From NCBI RefSeq assembly GCF_900109365.1, contig NZ_FNZR01000001.1, positions 186,001 through 250,000 on the forward strand: 64,000 bases of DNA, written 5' to 3'. The translations under genes were made by a program, and so were the position numbers. Of the stretch, positions 25,208 to 35,700 are shown piece by piece; the first letter of the stretch is position 1, and every line of letters starts with the position of its first letter. The notes beneath the pieces are model-generated. The model did not search any database and had not been told where the DNA came from. It worked only from the letters and a program-made list of their open reading frames with translations. The stretch is from Parapedobacter koreensis. Lineage in GTDB: Bacteria > Bacteroidota > Bacteroidia > Sphingobacteriales > Sphingobacteriaceae.

Positions 25208-27118
25208 ATGAAAAACACATTCAAGACATTCATCAACTGCCTGTGCTTATTGCCTTTCATCGGTCTATTGGGGGGTGTATTGGTCTTGGATGAACACGTT
25301 ACAGATGGCACAGGTGCAGGAAAGACGGTTGCCTTTTACGCTATCATGGGATTGATTCCCCTGGCAACGTCACTTTCTTATTGGAACAACCGACAGAGCC
25401 TGAAATACTGCACAACGGACTGGTTGGTTCCGCTATTCGCAGCGTTGGGCCTTGCAATCACGTATCTCAATCATCCGGTATGGAATACCAAGATGGTGTC
25501 CTTGGTGCTACTGGTGGTGCTATACTTCTCATTGCGTATTTTTCTGGTGCAGCATAAGGCCAACCTGCATGTGCTGCTTTTGGCCTTTATGGGTACAGGG
25601 CTCGTCGAAGCCCTTTGGGGGCTGTTGCAGCTTTACGGGCAGGTTCCGTCCCAGCACGTGCTTTTTCGGGTGACCGGTTCGTTTTTTAATCCAGGTCCTT
25701 ATGCCGGTTATTTGGCCATGATACTGCCCATGGCGGTGTACTATGCCATACGGGATAGCAAGGTAATCCATGCCCCATTCCGAAGAAGAATGCGGTATTA
25801 TTATCTTCGATGGGAGCTTGCGCTATCGACCTTGATTGGCATCGTCCTGATTTTACCGGCTACAATGAGCCGGGCCGCCTGGATTGCCGGAGGGATAGGC
25901 GGCATCGTGGTGATATTGAGCCACTTGTCCAAGCACAAAAAACACCTTATCGGCGCTTACCTTAGCTTGTACACCAAGAAGGGTATCGTTGTATTGGCCA
26001 CCGCTGCGTTAGTTATCGGGATAGGACTGGTGGGATTATATCACTTAAAGAAAGATTCGGCCGATGGCCGGGCATTAATCTGGAAAGTGTCCATGGATAT
26101 CATCGAAGAGCAATGGCTTGGTGTGGGGCTTGGTTATTTTTCGGGCCGGTATGGCGAGGCGCAGGGCAAATATTTCGCTTCGGGCCGTGCTACGGAGCCG
26201 GAAAAATTCATTGCCGGGGAGCCTGAATATGCATTTAATGAGTTTATCCAGATCGCAGTAGAGCTGGGCGTACTCCCATTTCTCCTCCTATTGATTGTCT
26301 TTAGCTACGCGTGTGTTGTCGGTGTCCGGCGAGGAAAATTGGCAGTGGTTGCAAGCCTCGGTTCTCTGCTTGTTTTTTCTTCGATGTCCTACCCGTTCAG
26401 CCTACTGCCTTTTCTTGTGGCGCTGACCTTGCTCATCACCGGTTGCGTCTCGGTGAGCTACCAATTTACTTATATCAATGACTTTAGGAATATGTACCTT
26501 TTTGATTACCGCCTGCGGCGGCGTTGGAACAGTGCGGCGATCATCATTTCATTGTTGGCAAGCTGGGTCGTAGTTGCCTATTGCTTATCCAATCGATATC
26601 CGGTCTATCTCGCTCATAAACAATGGAGCCAAGCACGAATATACTATCATGCCAACGCCTATGAAGAGGCGGTGAAGCGTTACCGCGGCTTGTTGCCGCA
26701 CCTTGGCGATCAAGTACATTACCTCTTTGAGTATAGCCAAGCGCTCTCAAAAACAGCAAGGTATGAAGAAAGCATCGAGGTGATTGACCAAGCCACCTGG
26801 ATTAGCGGAGATCCCATGCTTTTTGTCATTCAGGGAAAAAATTTCATGGGCATGCACGATTACAGGTATGCCGATATTTATTTCAAACGGGCCGCCCAAA
26901 GGGTGCCCCATAGGCTCTATCCCTACTACATGATGGCCAAAGCTTACCAAGAAGCGGGTGATCTGGACAAAGCCAAGCGAATGGCCACGCATGTACTCGC
27001 GAAACAGGTAAAGGTGGATTCTCCAGCCACCCGGGAAATGAAAGCAGAAATGACAGCCATGATCGATAGCATGGAAATTGAAAATACTACAATAGAACCA
27101 GTAAATGATGATGAATGA
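25208..27118 (+). CDS. Wzy/O-antigen-ligase-like membrane protein with C-terminal TPRs
   Basis: A 636-residue protein. About 11 membrane helices fill residues 1-460, with the Wzy_C-type signature GSFFNPGPYAGYLAMILP and a large loop with GVGLGYFSGRYGEAQG and AFNEFIQIAVELG. Residues about 480-620 form TPR-like repeats (YEEAVKRYRGLLPHLGD, YADIYFKRAAQRVPHR, GDLDKAKRMATHVL). Wzy_C proteins polymerise or ligate lipid-linked glycans, and some (PglL type) glycosylate proteins. Here the neighbours are a signal peptidase and a pump, with no glycan genes in view, so transfer of a glycan to exported peptides or a non-glycan role are both possible. The stop overlaps the adaptor start. Confidence 0.85.
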   Translation: MKNTFKTFINCLCLLPFIGLLGGVLVLDEHVTDGTGAGKTVAFYAIMGLIPLATSLSYWNNRQSLKYCTTDWLVPLFAALGLAITYLNHPVWNTKMVSLVLLVVLYFSLRIFLVQHKANLHVLLLAFMGTGLVEALWGLLQLYGQVPSQHVLFRVTGSFFNPGPYAGYLAMILPMAVYYAIRDSKVIHAPFRRRMRYYYLRWELALSTLIGIVLILPATMSRAAWIAGGIGGIVVILSHLSKHKKHLIGAYLSLYTKKGIVVLATAALVIGIGLVGLYHLKKDSADGRALIWKVSMDIIEEQWLGVGLGYFSGRYGEAQGKYFASGRATEPEKFIAGEPEYAFNEFIQIAVELGVLPFLLLLIVFSYACVVGVRRGKLAVVASLGSLLVFSSMSYPFSLLPFLVALTLLITGCVSVSYQFTYINDFRNMYLFDYRLRRRWNSAAIIISLLASWVVVAYCLSNRYPVYLAHKQWSQARIYYHANAYEEAVKRYRGLLPHLGDQVHYLFEYSQALSKTARYEESIEVIDQATWISGDPMLFVIQGKNFMGMHDYRYADIYFKRAAQRVPHRLYPYYMMAKAYQEAGDLDKAKRMATHVLAKQVKVDSPATREMKAEMTAMIDSMEIENTTIEPVNDDE

Positions 27119-28208
27119 ATTGACAAATACGACACTGCTTTTATGGATAGGCGTGGCACTGTACGCAATCACACTGATAGCCTGTACCACCGCCGAAAAA
27201 GGGCAAACGGAGGAGCACGTGCAAACAGTACTCCCCAGCGACAGTAGCTACGTAAAGGCTATAGTGCTGCAACGTGCGGATTTTAGCCATGAGTTGATTT
27301 CAAATGGAACAATAGCTGCCGCAGAAAAAGCTGATCTACACTTTGAAACCCCTGAGGTCGTGGAGGAAATTTATGTCAGGAATGGGCAACGGGTCTTAAA
27401 AGGGCAAAAAATAGCGGCACTGGTCCAGTTTAAATTACAGAATGCCATGCGTCAGGCACACGATAACCTTGAAAAATCCAAATTGGAATTGCAGGATGTA
27501 TTGATTAGCCAAGGATACGCCGTAAAGGACTCACTGAACGTACCAGCGGACATCATGAAAATCGCCAAAATCAAAAGTAACTATGAAAACAGTGTAATCC
27601 AATATGAGTTGGCCCGATATAATCTGAGTCAGTCGGTTCTTTATGCACCTTTTGATGGCGTCGTTGCCAATCTTTTTTCAAAAAAATACAACATGCCTCC
27701 CAGTTCAGACCCGTTCTGTACCGTTATCGGCAGTCATATACTGGAGGCTGATTTTAAGGTACTGGAGAGCGAACTCAGCCTTGTCAACCAAGGCGATCAG
27801 GTCCAGCTATCGCCATTTGCCCTCAGCAATTATAACATAGCGGGAAAGGTAGACGAAATCAACCCGGTAGTCGATGAAAACGGGATGATAAGGATAAAGG
27901 CGCGTATTCATGGGGCAACGGATAGCTTATACGACGGCATGAATATAAAAGTAAGGATACAGCGCTCCATGGGAAAACAATTGGTAATACCTAAATCGGC
28001 ATTAGTGCTGAGAAACAACAGAAAGGTGATTTTTACGGTCAAGAATGGAAAAGCCTTTTGGAATTATGTCCAGACAGGTATTGAAAACTCAACCGGCTAT
28101 GTCATCACGGAGGGTTTGCAATCGGGCGATAGCGTAATTTATGACGGCAACCTGAACCTTGCCCATGAAACGCCAATACGGGTAGCACAAACTACCGACA
28201 GGCTTTAA
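27105..28208 (+). CDS. RND periplasmic adaptor lipoprotein
   Basis: A 367-residue membrane fusion protein. Its N-terminus is a hydrophobic segment ending in LIAC (lipobox, about residue 27). Then come the lipoyl half EIYVRNGQRVLKGQKIAAL, a hairpin (FKLQNAMRQAHDNLEKSKLELQ), the second half YAPFDGVVANLFSKKYN, and a barrel domain ending in TEGLQSGDSVIYDGNLNLAHETP. It overlaps the upstream gene by 14 nt and precedes RND permease 1 by 28 nt. It is the only adaptor for two permeases and one TolC protein encoded downstream, so it probably serves both. Confidence 0.88.
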   Translation: MMMNELTNTTLLLWIGVALYAITLIACTTAEKGQTEEHVQTVLPSDSSYVKAIVLQRADFSHELISNGTIAAAEKADLHFETPEVVEEIYVRNGQRVLKGQKIAALVQFKLQNAMRQAHDNLEKSKLELQDVLISQGYAVKDSLNVPADIMKIAKIKSNYENSVIQYELARYNLSQSVLYAPFDGVVANLFSKKYNMPPSSDPFCTVIGSHILEADFKVLESELSLVNQGDQVQLSPFALSNYNIAGKVDEINPVVDENGMIRIKARIHGATDSLYDGMNIKVRIQRSMGKQLVIPKSALVLRNNRKVIFTVKNGKAFWNYVQTGIENSTGYVITEGLQSGDSVIYDGNLNLAHETPIRVAQTTDRL

Positions 28209-28236
28209 TTAAACACGAATTGCGGGATACAACTAC

Positions 28237-31200
28237 ATGATCAGATTTCTCATTCATAGGCCGGTGGCGGTATCGATGGCCTTTTTGGCGTTCTTTATAT
28301 TGGGCATCATTACATACATGAATATTCCTGTGTCTCTACTGCCCGATATTCCCATACCGGAAATAACTGTACAAGTGGCCGGAGGGAATCTCTCCGCCCG
28401 GGAACTGGAAAATACCGTGGTATCTCCTATCCGCCAGCAACTCCTGCAGGTAGCTAAATTACGTGATATGCACAGCGAGACACGTGATGGCAGTGCAGTA
28501 GTTCGCCTAAGCTTTGAATATGGCGTGAATACGGATCTGGCTTTTATCGAAGTCAATGAAAAGATAGACGCCGCCATGAACAATCTCCCCAGGGCAATCG
28601 AGCGTCCCCGTGCAGTGAAAGCGAGCGCAACGGATATTCCAGTTTTTTTTCTCCATCTGACTTTAAAGGACGATGAACCCTTTAAAAAAGGTCAGGAAAG
28701 TGACTTCCTCAACGTAAGCGAACTCGCCCAATCCATCATCAAGCGGCGGATCGAACAGCTCCCCCAGGTCGCCATGGTCGATATGACAGGAGTAGTAGAC
28801 AAGCAGATACAGGTTATCCCAAACAATAATACATTGGAGATAACCGGGATCACCCTGTCAGACATCAGTGCTGTCCTACAAAACAACAACATCGAGCCCG
28901 GCACAATGATCGTAAAAGACGGCCACTATCAGTATAACATCAGCTTCTCTTCCGTCATACGTACATTGGAAGATGTGCAGGATATTTATTTCAAGAAGAA
29001 TGGTCGGATTTTCCAACTCCGGGATCTTGCCGATATCAGTTTAGTGAGCAGGCCGGAAGAAGGAATTTCGCTCTACAACGGCAAGCGGGCCATTACCTTG
29101 GGTATCATCAAACAGGCAGACGAGAACATGTCCAGTTTAGCCGATGCAATGGCCAATACGCTCCACAATCTGCAAGGCCAATATCCTGAGATCGAATTCT
29201 CCCAGTCGCAAAATCAAACTGAGTTGTTGGAATACACCATTTCAAACTTACAACAAAACCTCATCCTGGCTTTTATCTTCGTTTGCCTGGTATCGGCGCT
29301 TTTTATGCGGGATGTACGATCACCGTTGATTATCGGCGTCAGTATGTTTGTTTCATTGATCGTAAGCCTACTTTTCTTTTTCGTGTGCAACGTCTCGCTT
29401 AATATCGTTTCGCTGACGGGGCTGATACTTGCGCTGGGCATGATGATTGACAATTCCATTATCGTCACCGATAACATCGGGCAACACCGAAGAAAGGGGA
29501 TGGATATTGACGAATCGTGCATCAGAGGCACCAATGAAGTCATTGTGCCAATGCTGAGTTCTTCGTTTACCACGATTTCTGTTTTTGTTCCCTTGATTTT
29601 TATGAGTGGTATAGCCGGAGCCGTCTTCTTCGACCAAGCGTTTTCGGTGACTGTTGGGTTGCTGGTGTCCTATTTGACGGGCATCATGCTATTACCTGTG
29701 CTGTATAAACTTGTCTATTCGATTAAATTTCCCCAAGCACGCACTAAGCGGCTATCTTCGGAGTCTCTCCCGGAAAGGGTCTATCATCACGTTGCTGATT
29801 GGGTATTTGGCAATAAGATGCTCACCATAGCAGGGGTGCTATTGATTTTTCCACTTTGTGTGTTCCTGTTCTTTGGCATCCGCAAGGAAAAAATGCCGGA
29901 AATAAGCCAGCAGGAACTGATCGTAAACGTGGAGTGGAATGAAAATATTCATCTCTGGGAGAATCAGCAACGGTCTACGGACCTCCTCCGGCATGTCCAA
30001 GCGCACGTCGAAGAAAATGCTGCGCTCATTGGCCGGCAGCAATTTGTGCTCAATAGAAAAGGCGAACAGACATTTTCGGAATCGGAGTTTTACCTGAAAA
30101 CCGAACAAACGGAGGACATCCCTAAACTGAAAAAGATCATCGATGCTTACATGCGGCAGCAATATCCGCTGTCTATCGTTTCGTATGCCCCTGCGGGGAC
30201 ACTATTTGAGCGGATTTTTGTGACAGCAGACCCTGATCTGAGACTGGAATACTATACCGGAAAAGGAAAGGATATCTTATCCATGGACTCCGTGCAAGCC
30301 TTCCAAGCGCAATTATATAAAATAACGGGCTATCATCCGAAAAGTATATCATTTCGAAAACAGTTGGATCTTCGGATCGACAAGGAAAAGTTGCTGTTGT
30401 ACGATGTATCGTATGATCACGTGTATCAAGCGCTGAAAGCGGGTTTTAAACAAGAAGAGATCACAACACTGCGGTCTTATCAACAGTACTTGCCTGTCAT
30501 CATCGGACAGAGAAACAACGAAGTCAGTGAAGTCATCAACCATACATCGATTCAGGAATCCCCACCAGGCGGTGATGGCCGCGCCAGGAAATTGCCGCTT
30601 AATACATTTATTTCTACCTATCCGGCCCAGGGCATGAAAACAATCGTCGGGGGCCGTAATGGCGAATACATTCCCTTTGATTTTCACGAGGTGCAGGATC
30701 CTGATCGTACACTGGCGCTGCTTAAAGACAATATAACACCCAACAACGAGCGGGACATCCAGCTATCGGGGTCGTTTTTTTCAAACAGAAAGATGCTGGA
30801 CGAGCTGTTGGTCATCTTAGTAGTATCCATCCTATTGATGTATTTTATACTTGCCGCTCAATTTGAAAGCTTTATACAGCCACTCATCGTGTTGCTGGAA
30901 ATTCCGATAGCCATCGCTGCCGCATTGGGCCTGCTAATTCTTTTTGGACATAGCTTGAATCTCATGTCTGCCATCGGCATCATTGTCACCTGTGGAATCA
31001 TTATCAACGATAGCATCCTCAAACTTGACATCATGAACCAGCTTCGTCGGCAAGGGATCGAATTGATAGCGGCCATACACGAAGCGGGAAGAAGACGCCT
31101 CAATGCTATTCTTATGACAAGTCTTACATCCATTGTGTGCATGCTGCCGCTGTTTTTCAGCCATGATATGGGATCGGAATTAGAAAAACCACTGGCTATC

Positions 31201-31299
31201 GCCACCATCGGTGGCATGTTGATCGGCACGCCCATTAGTCTTTTTGTAGTGCCTTTGGTGTACTGGTTTATATATAGGAAAAAGGAAAACAAGGTATAA
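28237..31299 (+). CDS. RND permease 1 of the two-permease exporter
   Basis: A 1020-residue RND permease of AcrB/MdtB-like layout: two repeats of one helix, a large periplasmic domain and five helices. TM4 has Asp405 in LGMMIDNSIIVTDN. The TM10 segment GIIINDSILKLDIMN carries Asn where AcrB has its relay Lys, as in many Bacteroidota pumps. The substrate cannot be inferred from sequence. It is followed after 3 nt by the TolC gene and then a second permease. Two different permeases with one adaptor recall the MdtBC heterotrimer. Confidence 0.92.
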   Translation: MIRFLIHRPVAVSMAFLAFFILGIITYMNIPVSLLPDIPIPEITVQVAGGNLSARELENTVVSPIRQQLLQVAKLRDMHSETRDGSAVVRLSFEYGVNTDLAFIEVNEKIDAAMNNLPRAIERPRAVKASATDIPVFFLHLTLKDDEPFKKGQESDFLNVSELAQSIIKRRIEQLPQVAMVDMTGVVDKQIQVIPNNNTLEITGITLSDISAVLQNNNIEPGTMIVKDGHYQYNISFSSVIRTLEDVQDIYFKKNGRIFQLRDLADISLVSRPEEGISLYNGKRAITLGIIKQADENMSSLADAMANTLHNLQGQYPEIEFSQSQNQTELLEYTISNLQQNLILAFIFVCLVSALFMRDVRSPLIIGVSMFVSLIVSLLFFFVCNVSLNIVSLTGLILALGMMIDNSIIVTDNIGQHRRKGMDIDESCIRGTNEVIVPMLSSSFTTISVFVPLIFMSGIAGAVFFDQAFSVTVGLLVSYLTGIMLLPVLYKLVYSIKFPQARTKRLSSESLPERVYHHVADWVFGNKMLTIAGVLLIFPLCVFLFFGIRKEKMPEISQQELIVNVEWNENIHLWENQQRSTDLLRHVQAHVEENAALIGRQQFVLNRKGEQTFSESEFYLKTEQTEDIPKLKKIIDAYMRQQYPLSIVSYAPAGTLFERIFVTADPDLRLEYYTGKGKDILSMDSVQAFQAQLYKITGYHPKSISFRKQLDLRIDKEKLLLYDVSYDHVYQALKAGFKQEEITTLRSYQQYLPVIIGQRNNEVSEVINHTSIQESPPGGDGRARKLPLNTFISTYPAQGMKTIVGGRNGEYIPFDFHEVQDPDRTLALLKDNITPNNERDIQLSGSFFSNRKMLDELLVILVVSILLMYFILAAQFESFIQPLIVLLEIPIAIAAALGLLILFGHSLNLMSAIGIIVTCGIIINDSILKLDIMNQLRRQGIELIAAIHEAGRRRLNAILMTSLTSIVCMLPLFFSHDMGSELEKPLAIATIGGMLIGTPISLFVVPLVYWFIYRKKENKV

Positions 31300-31302
31300 C
31301 AT

Positions 31303-32787
31303 ATGACGTACAAATGGCTAATCGTTTTGATCGCATCATTCTTGGCTGTGTTGGCTAAAGCGCAAACCACGCAAAGACTGACCCTTCAGGAAAGCATTCA
31401 AATTGCAAGTGACAGCTCCTTGCAGTCATTCGGCGCACAAAATCTCTACCTGGCCAGCTTTTGGGAATATCGGGCATTCAGGGCGGCCCGATTCCCATCG
31501 CTGGTCTTAAACATGACGCCGCTTCAATACAATCGCGAATTTATTCAACGCTATGATCCCGACAACAATATTGATGTCTACAGGACGCAGCAATCGCTAT
31601 ACTCGTCGGCTAATATTGCCATTAATCAGAACCTGGATATTACAGGTGGAACATTTTTCATCGATTCTGAACTGGGCTTTCTCCGTAATTTCGGGCAGGC
31701 GGCTTTCACCCAATATTCCACTGTACCCATCCGAGTGGGATATATACAGTCACTAATGGGGTTCAATACTTTCCGTTGGCAAAAAAAGATAGCGCCGCTC
31801 AAATACGATAAAGCGCAAAAGCAATACATCCGTTCAAGGGAGGAAGTCTCCGAGTCGGTCATCGAATACTTTTTCACACTTGCCTTGGCGCAAGCCGAAC
31901 ACGAAATGGCCATCGATAATGTAAAATCTGCGGATACGCTTTTCCATATCGGACAGGAACGATTCAAAATAGCATCAATATCGCAAGCGGATATGATGAC
32001 GTTGAAGCTGGATGCCATCAATGCCAAGAATACGTTAAAGAATATCGAAATCGAACTAAAGAAAGCAACTTTTGGCCTTACCTCTTTCCTTAACCTAAAG
32101 GAAGAGAGCCCGATCGAAATCGTCCTTCCCCAGCGGCCAAGGAACCTGTCCATACCGATTGAAAAAGCGCTGGATCAGGCCTATGAAAACAATCCCGATT
32201 ACTTGAGCAATCAACAAGAAATCATGGAAGCCGAGATGGAAGTAGAACGGACCAGCAAAGGAGCGGCATTCAATGCCGACCTGTCGCTCAGTGCAGGATT
32301 TAACCAAGTAGCGAGTACAATAGGTGCTGCTTACCGAAATCCGCTGCAGCAAAACATTGTCCGTATCGGTTTAAGTGTACCCATCCTGGATTGGGGAGTA
32401 AGAAAGGGGCAGGTCAATATGGCGAAGAATAACCTGAACGTGGCACGCATATCCGTGCAACAGAAAGAGCAGAGCTTGGAGCAGGAGGTCATCGTTACCG
32501 TCAGCGACTTCAATATCCAACAAGATATGATAAACAGTGCAGAGGAAGCATTGGATTTGGCGGTGGCTGCATACAACGCCACCAGACAGCGCTTTATCAT
32601 CGGCAAATCCGACATCAATAGCTTGACGTTGTCATTGAACAGGCAGAAGGATGCCCAGAAAAACTATATATCGGTATTGAAAAATTACTGGCTAAGTTAT
32701 TACCGGATTAGGAAATTGACACTGTACGACTTTGAACAGCAAGCTCCGCTTTCTTATCTTTTTGATAAAATGAATGGTGTCTATTGA
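31303..32787 (+). CDS. TolC-family outer membrane channel protein
   Basis: A 494-residue outer membrane efflux protein. It has a signal peptide ending AKAQ, then TQRLTLQESIQIASDSS, long helices repeated twice with the paired SVPILDWGVRKGQVNMAKNN and AVAAYNATRQRFIIGKSDINSL motifs, and a final YWLSYYRIRKLTLYDF. It is the outer channel for the tripartite pump. Its stop overlaps the start of the second permease gene by 4 nt, so the three pump genes are translationally linked. Placement between the two permeases argues that it serves both. Confidence 0.9.
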   Translation: MTYKWLIVLIASFLAVLAKAQTTQRLTLQESIQIASDSSLQSFGAQNLYLASFWEYRAFRAARFPSLVLNMTPLQYNREFIQRYDPDNNIDVYRTQQSLYSSANIAINQNLDITGGTFFIDSELGFLRNFGQAAFTQYSTVPIRVGYIQSLMGFNTFRWQKKIAPLKYDKAQKQYIRSREEVSESVIEYFFTLALAQAEHEMAIDNVKSADTLFHIGQERFKIASISQADMMTLKLDAINAKNTLKNIEIELKKATFGLTSFLNLKEESPIEIVLPQRPRNLSIPIEKALDQAYENNPDYLSNQQEIMEAEMEVERTSKGAAFNADLSLSAGFNQVASTIGAAYRNPLQQNIVRIGLSVPILDWGVRKGQVNMAKNNLNVARISVQQKEQSLEQEVIVTVSDFNIQQDMINSAEEALDLAVAAYNATRQRFIIGKSDINSLTLSLNRQKDAQKNYISVLKNYWLSYYRIRKLTLYDFEQQAPLSYLFDKMNGVY

Positions 32788-35700
32788 TGGAAATAAAAAA
32801 GAAAATATCATCATTTTCCATCATACTGACCTTTGTCTGCCTTTCGTTTGTCGGGTTGGCACTGCTTCCCATGCTGTCCGTCAAACTATCTCCTGCTCAA
32901 ACGTTGCCTCAGATAAGCGTTGAGTTTTCGATGTATGGCAGCGGGCCACGGACCGTCGAAATCGAAGCTACTTCAAAACTGGAAGCTATGTTCAATCGGA
33001 TGAGTGGCATCAGACATATCTCATCAACGTCTGGAAATGGATGGGGCCGAATCAGCATTGAGTTTGATAAGCATACAGACATGGACATCGCCCGATTTGA
33101 AGTGTCTACCATCGTGAGGCAGCTATGGCCACGCTTGCCGGAGAACGTCTCCTATCCCCGTATATCACAAAGCCGGGCTGATCAAAATGCAGAAAAAGCA
33201 TTCTTGAGTTTTACGATAAATGCCTCGGCGCCGCCACAAGACATACAAGATCTGGTAGAGAGCACCCTCAGACCCCAGCTCTCCATGATAGCGGGAGTAA
33301 ATAGCGTAGCCGTTAGCGGGTCAACCCCAATGGTATGGCAACTGCTATACGATGCCGACCAGCTAAACACCCACGGCATCCTTATAAGGGATATTCAGGA
33401 GGCTATCACGAATTCGCTGCAAAAAGATTTCCTGGATATGGCCTTTGCACAATCAGGAGAAGACGATAAATCGTGGATCAGCGTGATGCTAAGCCCATCG
33501 GAAACGCATCAGGAGGATGTATTAAAAAGCGTTGGCATCAAACGCGTTGATGGTGTAATTGTCCCACTCGGGAAAATTGTTAAAATCAACAGGATCGAAT
33601 CGCAGCCCCAATCGTATTATCGGATAAATGGACTTAATTCCATCTACCTTACTATCACAGCGGATGAAAGTAGTAATCAACTGGAATTAGGAAAAAAAAT
33701 ACACAAAAAAATAACAGAAATGCACACGGCCCTGCCATCCGGCTATGAAGTGCATACGGCTTATGACGCTACGGAATATATCAAGTCTGAATTGCAAAAA
33801 ATCTATTTCAGGGCTGGCTTGACGCTTATTATACTCCTGATCTTCATCTTCGTAAGCTACCGCAACCTGAAATACATGGTACTGATTGTCGTAACGCTGG
33901 GCTGCAACCTGGCGATTGCGATGATAGGCTATTACCTGCTGAAACTGGAAATACAACTCTACGCTTTGGCCGGCATTACGATTTCACTAACCTTGATTAT
34001 TGACAATACCATCGTGATGGCGGATCACCTCATCCGCAAGAACAACAGCCTTTCATTCATGGCGGTCCTGGCGGCCACAATGACAACCATTGGTTCGTTG
34101 TCAATCATTTTCTTTTTGGACGAAAAACTACGTCTCAGCCTGCAAGATTTTGCAGCCGTGATCATCATAAACCTACTGATATCATTATTGATCGCATTGT
34201 TCTTGGTCCCTGCACTGGTCGATAAATTGAAGATGAACCAAAAATCAAAACGCATTCGGCATAGCCGAAACGGAGTGTTCTTCAGGAAGAAAAGGAGCGT
34301 CTATGTTTATTTTGCCCGCCCTTATAGCAATGTCATCCGCTTCATGCAGCGTTGGAGAGCAGTCGTTATTGCGGTCCTTGTCCTTACGTTTGGCCTGCCT
34401 GTCTTTCTGATACCCGATAAAATGGAAGGCGAGTCAAAATGGACAGCATTATATAATAAAAGTCTCGGAAGCGCTTATTACAAAGAGAACTTAAGCACAT
34501 ACGTGAATACTATTTTAGGCGGTACATTGAGGCTTTTCGTCCAAAAGGTCTATAATGGATCCTACTTTTCCAGGCAAGAAGAAACTACCTTATTGGTCAG
34601 CGCCTCGTTGCCAAGCAACTCCACTATCAAGGAAATGAATGGCCTAATACAGCAAATGGAGAGTTTTCTGAGCCAGTTTTCAGAAATCAAACAATTCCAG
34701 ACCCAGATCCACAATGCCCGGCAAGCGACGATTAATATCCTTTTCACGGAAGCATACGCCAATAGCGGCTTTCCGCACATGCTGAAGGCCAGACTCATCA
34801 CTAAATCCCTTGAGTTGGGCGGCGGCAGTTGGGGCGTGTATGGCTTAGGAGACGGATTTAGCAATGATGTAAGGGAGAGTGCCGGATCATTCCGCGTTGA
34901 GATGTATGGATTTAATTACGATGATCTGATGGCTTTTGCAGAGGGATTCAAAAGTAAGCTGTTGGAACACCGCCGGATTAAGGACGTAATCATCGAATCC
35001 GAATTTAGCTGGTTCAAGGATGAGTACGAGGAGTTTCGCGTTGATTTCAATAAGGAAAAACTCGCAGAGGAAGATATCCAACCTTATCAATTGTATGACA
35101 AACTGAGTTTGGTTTTCGGGCGGGATATCAATGTTGGGAGTCTCATGATGCCAAAAGGGCCTGAACGGCTTTATTTAAGTTCGACACAATCAGACAACTA
35201 CGATAGATGGAGTTTGCTCCATATGCCCGTTGAAAACAATGGAAAAATATACAAGTTGGCCGAACTCGCGCAGATAAATAAAGGGCAACTGCCCCGCGAG
35301 GTAGGAAAGATAGATCAACAATACCGTCTTTGTTTGCAATACGAGTATATTGGGGCAAATGAACAGGGAAAAAAGTTGCTGGATAGCTATATCGAAGAAT
35401 ATCGTGAAGAATTGCCTACCGGGTATACCATAATCAATGCAAATGCATATGATTTTGATTGGTGGGGAGATGGGAAATCACAGCAATATTGGTTATTGTT
35501 GCTCATCTTCGTGATCATCTATTTTGTATCAAGTATACTGTTCAATTCGCTTACTCAACCGCTGTACATCATCTTCGTTATCCCGGTTTCTTTTATCGGT
35601 ATCTTTTTGTCGTTTTATTTATTTGGGCTCAATTTTGATCAGGGAGGATTTGCCTCATTTATCCTATTGTCCGGCCTTACGATTAATGCCAATATTTATA

